A stretch of 21,646 bases of DNA, taken from Zygnema cylindricum. Lineage: Eukaryota > Streptophyta > Zygnematophyceae > Zygnematales > Zygnemataceae. The notes beneath the pieces are model-generated. The model was not told where the DNA came from. It did no database searches and saw only the letters and a list, made by a program, of their open reading frames with translations. Positions 16,897 to 21,646 of this stretch are shown here, piece by piece. How positions within the stretch are numbered: the first letter of the stretch is position 1; each line of letters opens with the position of its first letter. Where the stretch lies: NCBI GenBank assembly GCA_037447655.1, contig JBBHKE010002076.1, positions 1-21,646 of the forward strand. Direction: 5' to 3'. The position numbers were made by a program, and so were the translations under genes.

Positions 16897-17095
16897 CACT
16901 GCTCATCATTATTAGTGTTTAAGTTTTTTTTGCCACTTTAAATATCTTTTCTCCGTGCACAATTGTCGGATTGTCAATCGGAGCCAAGAGGGAAGGTGAG
17001 AATCTTACATTCCAATAGCAACCATCCCAAAGCTGTGTACGAGGAACAGATGTTTTAAGTGGCCACAAAACATTAACACTATTAGTGGTAAATGG
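16897..17095. mobile_element. TA-MITE copy
   Basis: TATTAGTGTTTAAGTTTTTT at the left and TTAACACTATTAGTGGTA at the right are inverted repeats flanked by TA (16895-16896 and 17096-17097). The interior CTTTTCTCCGTGCACAATTG and GATGTTTTAAGTGGC match the copy at 131-348. The outermost heptamer has diverged more than in the other copies, so this one is likely older. Confidence 0.75.
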
Positions 17096-18075
17096 TACCC
17101 CTTGTATCGTAATGTTCCCACCCTGGAGTACTTCTATCTTTTGGAGGCCCATCTCTTCTCTCCCCACTCTCCCCCATCATCCCTGGGAAGAGACATTTTC
17201 TCTCCATTTTTTGCTCTCCACCCTCTACTTTCATCCTAGCAGCGACATTTGTGAAGACATTTTTGAAGACATTTGTAAAGACGTGTGAAGACATTTAAGA
17301 AGACATCTGTGAAAACATCCTGAAAGGCGTGTCAAGAAGAGAAACCAGAGTCAAAACCAATTTTGGACGAAAGGAGGTAAAGGACATCTTATACCAATAT
17401 CCGTACGTCTTCAAGGATGTGGATGAATAGTATAAGACGAGGGAATTCCAAATTGTAAGCACTTAAGACATCAATATAACAAACACCAATCCTCATCCAT
17501 AGGGCCGAAAGAAAAGTGCAGTCAAAAACAATAAAGGGAGGGCTCTTGAGGAAAGATTACAACAACAACAATACTTTGTGGTGGGCATAAGCAAACCTTT
17601 CATTAGCGGTTTTTTTTTTCTTCCCTTGCTACCCAAAAACAAGCTTGTAAAAGACGGACACATCACATTCACCATGGCGATACAATTTCGACAAATTAGT
17701 TTGAAGTATTTTCAATCGGAAAAATATTAAAACTTCTCATATGTTGAAGCATACAAGTTGATTTTTTTTTGGGAATATTGCTAAAACTTTCAAAATTGCT
17801 AAGTACAGTAATGTACAATACAAAAATAAAACAACTACATTTCTTCCTACCGACATATATTCTGTTTTTTATTAAAACAGCTTACCACAAACTCAACAAA
17901 AACTTTCATAAACCTAATTTCACAAATTCTAAGTTATTACTAAACCACTTTCACGAGACTCTTAAAACCATTATATTAGTGGTTTTAACGGTTTAACAGC
18001 TTGTATTGCCCGATTTATCGACAAAATCGCTCCACCGGAAAAAAAAGGAAATGTTTTCTTAAGAAGTGTTTTCTT
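17096..18075. other. Intergenic region between convergent OTU and argC genes
   Basis: A short tandem array of GAAGACATTTGT variants with about 10-15 base spacing lies at 17243-17320. A stop-to-stop open frame on the plus strand (17505-17731) has no recognisable similarity and begins just after a possible acceptor CATAG; I do not call it a gene. From 17731 to 18075 the sequence is AT-rich with nothing seen. The 3' ends of both neighbouring transcripts should lie in this region or just left of it. Confidence 0.5.
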
Positions 18076-21000
18076 TTAAGGGAAAAGAGGTTGCTGTAAA
18101 AGACCGCAATCCTCAGGACAGCCCAACATAAGGTTCATATTTTGGAGAGCTTGACCCGAGGCACCTTTTACAAGGTTATCAATCTGCAAAAACAAAAAAT
18201 CCACAGGAAATTGTTAAATCGATTGCATTAAACAGTAGCAGAACATTAAACGGGATATACCTTTTACAAGGTTGTCAATCTGCAAAACTCTTCTCTAAAA
18301 ATGGTTAAATAGACGAGAGTACATAAAAAAAAGGAAATACATTTCAAACATTTACAGCATAACAAGGTACAAGCTTCCGATTGTTTTGCACATCTGAACA
18401 ATGACATGAACTTATTACTGAAGTAAAAATTAACCTAGAAAACTCTATATTACCATCACATATGTACAAATGTTCTATATGAGATTGAATCCCACGATAC
18501 ACAAATTCCCTTATCCTTCTCTTCCTTTTGTTTGCTAACAAACTGGGAGATATGAACTGATAACTGAAGTGACTTTCCCTTGGTCAGAATTCCTACAATG
18601 TGCAATAACCCCATTATCGTACACCTCTACCTTTGATCTTCCATCAAGTTGGGAGATATGAACTAAGTAATTATTGCCCTAATCCTCAAAAACTAACATC
18701 ATGTTGTCCATCATTCATTACATATACATGTGATAACAGGATACCCTTTTACCCTTCCATTTTAACCTTCCTCTTATCCTTCCTTTGGGAAACATGAACT
18801 CACCACCGAAGTAATAATGGCCCTCCCAGGAATACGGTCGGGCCACACATTGACCAAACAGTAATTGGATCCTCTCACATGGCGAGTATGGGGGACTACA
18901 CCCTTGGGCAAAATTTGTACAAATTCTTCATCCTGAAAGTACCAAAAAACATAAACAAAACCGAAAACAAAACCGAAGATGAGAGCATCAGTATGAATTC
19001 TAGAATCTTTAGGCAAAATTTGAACAACATCCCCCTCATGAAAGTCAACAACCAATGAAAACAAAAAGGAAAATAAAGGGGGAAATGAAAGCTCAATATC
19101 AGCTTTTATATTCGGTACCGCATATTATCGACCGAAGTGAATCAATTAATGAAACAATCAACGCATTGTACATGTGAACTGCCTTTTTGAAGATTGGTAT
19201 AAATATATATTTCATACTCAGGATCAGTAGTAAGTCAGTCCAACCATCTTTCATGAGAGACATCCTGAAGAGAAGGAAAAGGACGTGAAGGACGAGATGC
19301 GAAGAGAAGTGAACACGGAAACAGACGTGAAGTTAAGGATGAGAAGGAAAAGAGCAGTCAGGAGACGAGGGCAGTGTAATCTCTTGAAGAAAAAGGAAGA
19401 GAGTGACAAGAAGAGGGGGAAAATTGGACATTTCCTGAATAGACAGAATAGGAAGAGAGAAAACGAAGGACACGAAGGAAGAAAAGGATAGGGAGGGAAA
19501 GAACGGCAAAAAAAGAAGAGAATACAAAAAGATAATTACTTACCCTATAACGTGATGCTAAAGTATGGTGTAAATCATCCACAGTAGTTCCCGGTGTCAT
19601 TTGTACATAAATAGTGGATTGCATTCCTCGGCTCTGTCCAATCCCAAAAACATATCGAGTTTTCATCAGTTTCCACTGTTTGTCTCCGTTTTCCGTTGAT
19701 AGTCTCCATTCACAAAATGTTTTGAAACTGCCCAGAAAGACCATCATTTTTTGCTTTTAGTCTAATGTTATATTAATCTTACTGCCAAAAAAGTGCCTAG
19801 CGAGACCATAACAAATAGCAAAAGGCATGATTTTTGTTGTTTAAGATATGTGTCCAAAAGATTTTAAAAGTGAAAGAAATGGCAATAAACTCACCATAGG
19901 GATAAGATGGGGAGTAAAGCTGACAGTGACTTTGCTTCCTGCAAATTCCGTAAGTCCTTGCTCGATTTCCGGAACTGTAAGAACATAAAAGGGAAAAAAA
20001 AAATCAGTTTATACGACTTCCATTCATTTCATTCTATTTCCATCCAGCTCCTCGAAAAATATAAAATTACTACTAATTACTACATTAGACTTAATTATGG
20101 TTCTTCCGGGTGTCGAATAAATCCTACAATACCACATTTGTAAAGAAAAATTGACCAGAAAGGCTGGTCAAAGCTGGTCAAACCTACAAATATTCAAGTA
20201 CCCAGGAGTTGACCCCCCATATAGACAGAATCATACAAAAAATAATAGTCAAGAGATAAAGTTGAAGAAACTAAATCAGGTATTAACTCAAATCTGAAAT
20301 GCATGTGATAAATGATAAGTGATAAAAAACAGCAACTAGTGTAGTGGATCCTATCGAATTTGGTGTATCATATCAATTTCCCATATCCATCAATTCCCCA
20401 TTTTCCATATCGCGATGCTGTACCGCATATGAACATTCAATATGTACCATACATGAAATGGGGGACATATACATTTTGTACAGGTTACTGCGAGCCTGTT
20501 GACGGAAAAAAACGTTGAACAATGTAACACCAACGAACCAACCAGAGGAAAACTATAATGGAGTTGTAGAGAACCAGATTTTGCATATGGCATGATATTG
20601 AATATCACGATGCGCGAAAAGTGGTACATATATACATGTATATTATATATTGGAGCATAGAGTCTAGTAGGGTGAGAATTGAGGAGAGACAACAAATGTA
20701 CACAAATCCATGTGAAATTGAAGCGTCGAAGCTCCAACTATACCGTCCAAACAACTTGGAAATCAAAACAAGATAAAAACTCGGAAAACTCCGAGAATCA
20801 AAAACTTAAAAACTGAGGACCTTCAAAAACTCAGAAACTCGACAATTCAAAACAGCACCATGATTTCTATTTGTTCATTTATTTGTACTTTTGTTCAAAC
20901 TGCTTACCGTGGCGATGATTAGTGATGCCATAACTGTGCATTCCTTCTGCTATTTCTGTGTACAAATTTGCCTCCTTTGCACCTCGTCCTGCAATGCCAA

Positions 21001-21388
21001 AAAAAAAAAAAAAAAAAAAAACGATAATTTAAATGATAGTCAGAAGAGTCATATAGATATTTCCATCGTTTTGATATATATTTTATGTGAATCTTTGATT
21101 GAACACTACGGACAAGAAAGAGAATTAATGAGAAATTGAAAAGAAATGCATAGATGGTATAGATATGCATAAATAGTATACTATATGAAAATCTTTGAGT
21201 GAAGACCTCAGGTTTCTAATGTTATCCTATAGATACAATGTTGTATGGTTAAAAAAATTCTAAAAACTGTTTCATGTTACTCCAAAAAAGAAAAAACAGA
21301 AGTTTGCGAAAAAATGTTGGACTTTACCTGCACCACTGACCCCAGACTTTGCATCAATGATGATTCCCTCCGCTTGGATCAGTTTTTC
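18076..21388 (-). CDS. argC: N-acetyl-gamma-glutamyl-phosphate reductase, C-terminal six exons (partial)
   Basis: Reduces N-acetyl-gamma-glutamyl phosphate to the semialdehyde with NADPH in arginine synthesis; in plants and algae it is normally plastid-targeted. Exons in transcript order: 21388-21328, 20988-20908, 19974-19895, 19633-19544, 18932-18804 and 18183-18076 (stop TAA). All junctions are GT-AG with matching phases, giving 182 residues. The reading runs through [140 protein letters not shown] and [16 protein letters not shown], ending QQPLFP. This is the typical C-terminal half of the family; the HRHVPEIEQ block holds the conserved active-site His. The NAD(P)-binding N-terminal domain, the Cys motif and any transit peptide lie beyond the right edge. 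Introns 4 and 5 contain copies of the neighbouring exon edges. Confidence 0.95.
18184..18803 (-). other. argC intron 5, with copies of both flanking exon edges
   Basis: Near the 3' end, 18260-18287 repeats 28 bases spanning the acceptor and first codons of the last exon (18164-18191) with one mismatch. The copy reads TTTTGCAG then ATTGACAACCTTGTAAAAG, followed by GTATAT. Three diverged copies of the donor edge of the preceding exon lie at 18649-18680, 18543-18580 and 18404-18437 (shared TGGGAGATATGAACT and ACTGAAGT words on the plus strand; true site 18786-18825). Their GT donors are lost or deleted. Confidence 0.8.
18933..19543 (-). other. argC intron 4, with decayed copy of the next exon's 5' edge
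   Basis: About 60 bases around 18985-19045 align without gaps to the acceptor and first codons of the next exon (18932 downward), offset 105 bases. The copy codes [16 protein letters not shown] where the real exon codes [16 protein letters not shown]. The acceptor reads TTCAT in place of TTCAG. The frame is open from the copy into the real exon. The part near the donor, about 19255-19510, is purine-rich on the plus strand (pyrimidine in the transcript). Confidence 0.8.
19975..20907 (-). other. argC intron 3
   Basis: AT-rich, with no exon-edge copies that I can see. Minor features: a direct repeat GCTGGTCAAA (20163-20183), a palindrome CTCGG....CCGAG (about 20780-20795), and TATA-rich sequence near 20620-20650. 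Nothing else recognised. Confidence 0.65.
20989..21327 (-). other. argC intron 2 with poly-T tract before the acceptor
   Basis: The transcript has an uninterrupted run of about 23 T (plus-strand A-run 20999-21021) directly before GGCATTGCAG. The rest is AT-rich; ATCTTTGA.TGAA words recur near 21090 and 21190. Confidence 0.8.
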
Positions 21389-21646
21389 CTGCAAACATCA
21401 TAATCTTCATGTCATTTTCTCTCTAAAAAACACCCACTTTTTCCCCGTAACAATTTCCACAAACTATCTTTCAGTCAAGCACCTCTGAAATCTCCTCGTC
21501 CTCTCCGTCTCTCTCTACCATCCTTTCTCCTGGCCACCACGATATGAAATTCCTCAACTCGACAAAAGAAAAACCCCTTTCTTTCAGAGAACGAATACTA
21601 TTTGAAGAATATTAAAATTCAAGAATGATTTTCATCTTTGGTAAAA
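21389..21646 (-). other. argC intron 1 of the visible part, runs off the window
   Basis: The acceptor TTTGCAG lies at 21389. No sequence coding for the expected upstream NPGCYPT region was found before the window ends, so the preceding exon lies outside. Confidence 0.7.

Noticed and set aside
17505-17731. Open plus-strand stretch after a CATAG, possibly a terminal exon
   Set aside because: About 75 codons without recognisable motif; such a length is expected by chance in this much sequence, and no partner exon was found.
20400-20640. Possible MITE from GCATATG and ATTCAATAT words in both orientations
   Set aside because: Arms could not be aligned beyond short words and no target duplication was found.

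Overview
This is a stretch of eukaryotic nuclear DNA. It holds three protein genes broken by GT-AG spliceosomal introns, set in AT-rich, repeat-laden non-coding sequence. The genes point to a photosynthetic lineage, most likely Viridiplantae. One is a plant-type Bro1-domain protein, close to the short land-plant Bro1-only proteins as I recall them. Another is a plant/algal-type N-acetyl-gamma-glutamyl-phosphate reductase (ArgC), normally plastid-targeted. I cannot name the species; a green or early streptophyte alga with inflated introns would fit. There are no prokaryotic operons, rRNA, tRNA or CRISPR arrays that I can see.

Layout. 1-4005: no gene; inverted-repeat elements (a TA-flanked foldback MITE at 131-348 and the end of a sister copy at position 1), a long degenerate inverted repeat (about 607-1705) and a GTAC-rich minisatellite (2190-2710). 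4006-10913, minus strand: seven-exon Bro1-domain gene. 10914-14463: intergenic, with a Mutator-like MITE carrying a perfect 10-bp target duplication (11783-12056) and a hAT-like element (12309-12816) nested inside a second TA-MITE. 14464-16242, plus strand: two-exon OTU-family deubiquitinase (OTUD6-like) whose first exon is hemmed in by long pyrimidine and purine tracts; its 3' flank carries a 21-bp tandem array. 16897-17095: another TA-MITE copy. 18076-21388, minus strand: last six exons of argC, running off the right edge. The OTU and argC genes converge; the Bro1 and OTU genes diverge.

The three genes do unrelated jobs: ESCRT/multivesicular-body trafficking, ubiquitin removal and arginine synthesis. 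The most striking signal is structural. Introns of both multi-exon genes, and the 3' flank of one, contain tandem, diverged copies of the edges of the neighbouring exons, including the splice site. The clearest case is the 5' edge of Bro1 exon 2, repeated three more times upstream at about 148-bp spacing, each copy with its CAG acceptor. Similar copies occur at one terminal exon end, two further donor-side edges and two further acceptor-side edges. Intronic purine/pyrimidine satellites also show strand bias and supply several polypyrimidine tracts. Together these suggest that non-coding DNA here grows by local tandem duplication that repeatedly reaches into exons. Whether the duplicated splice sites are used is open.
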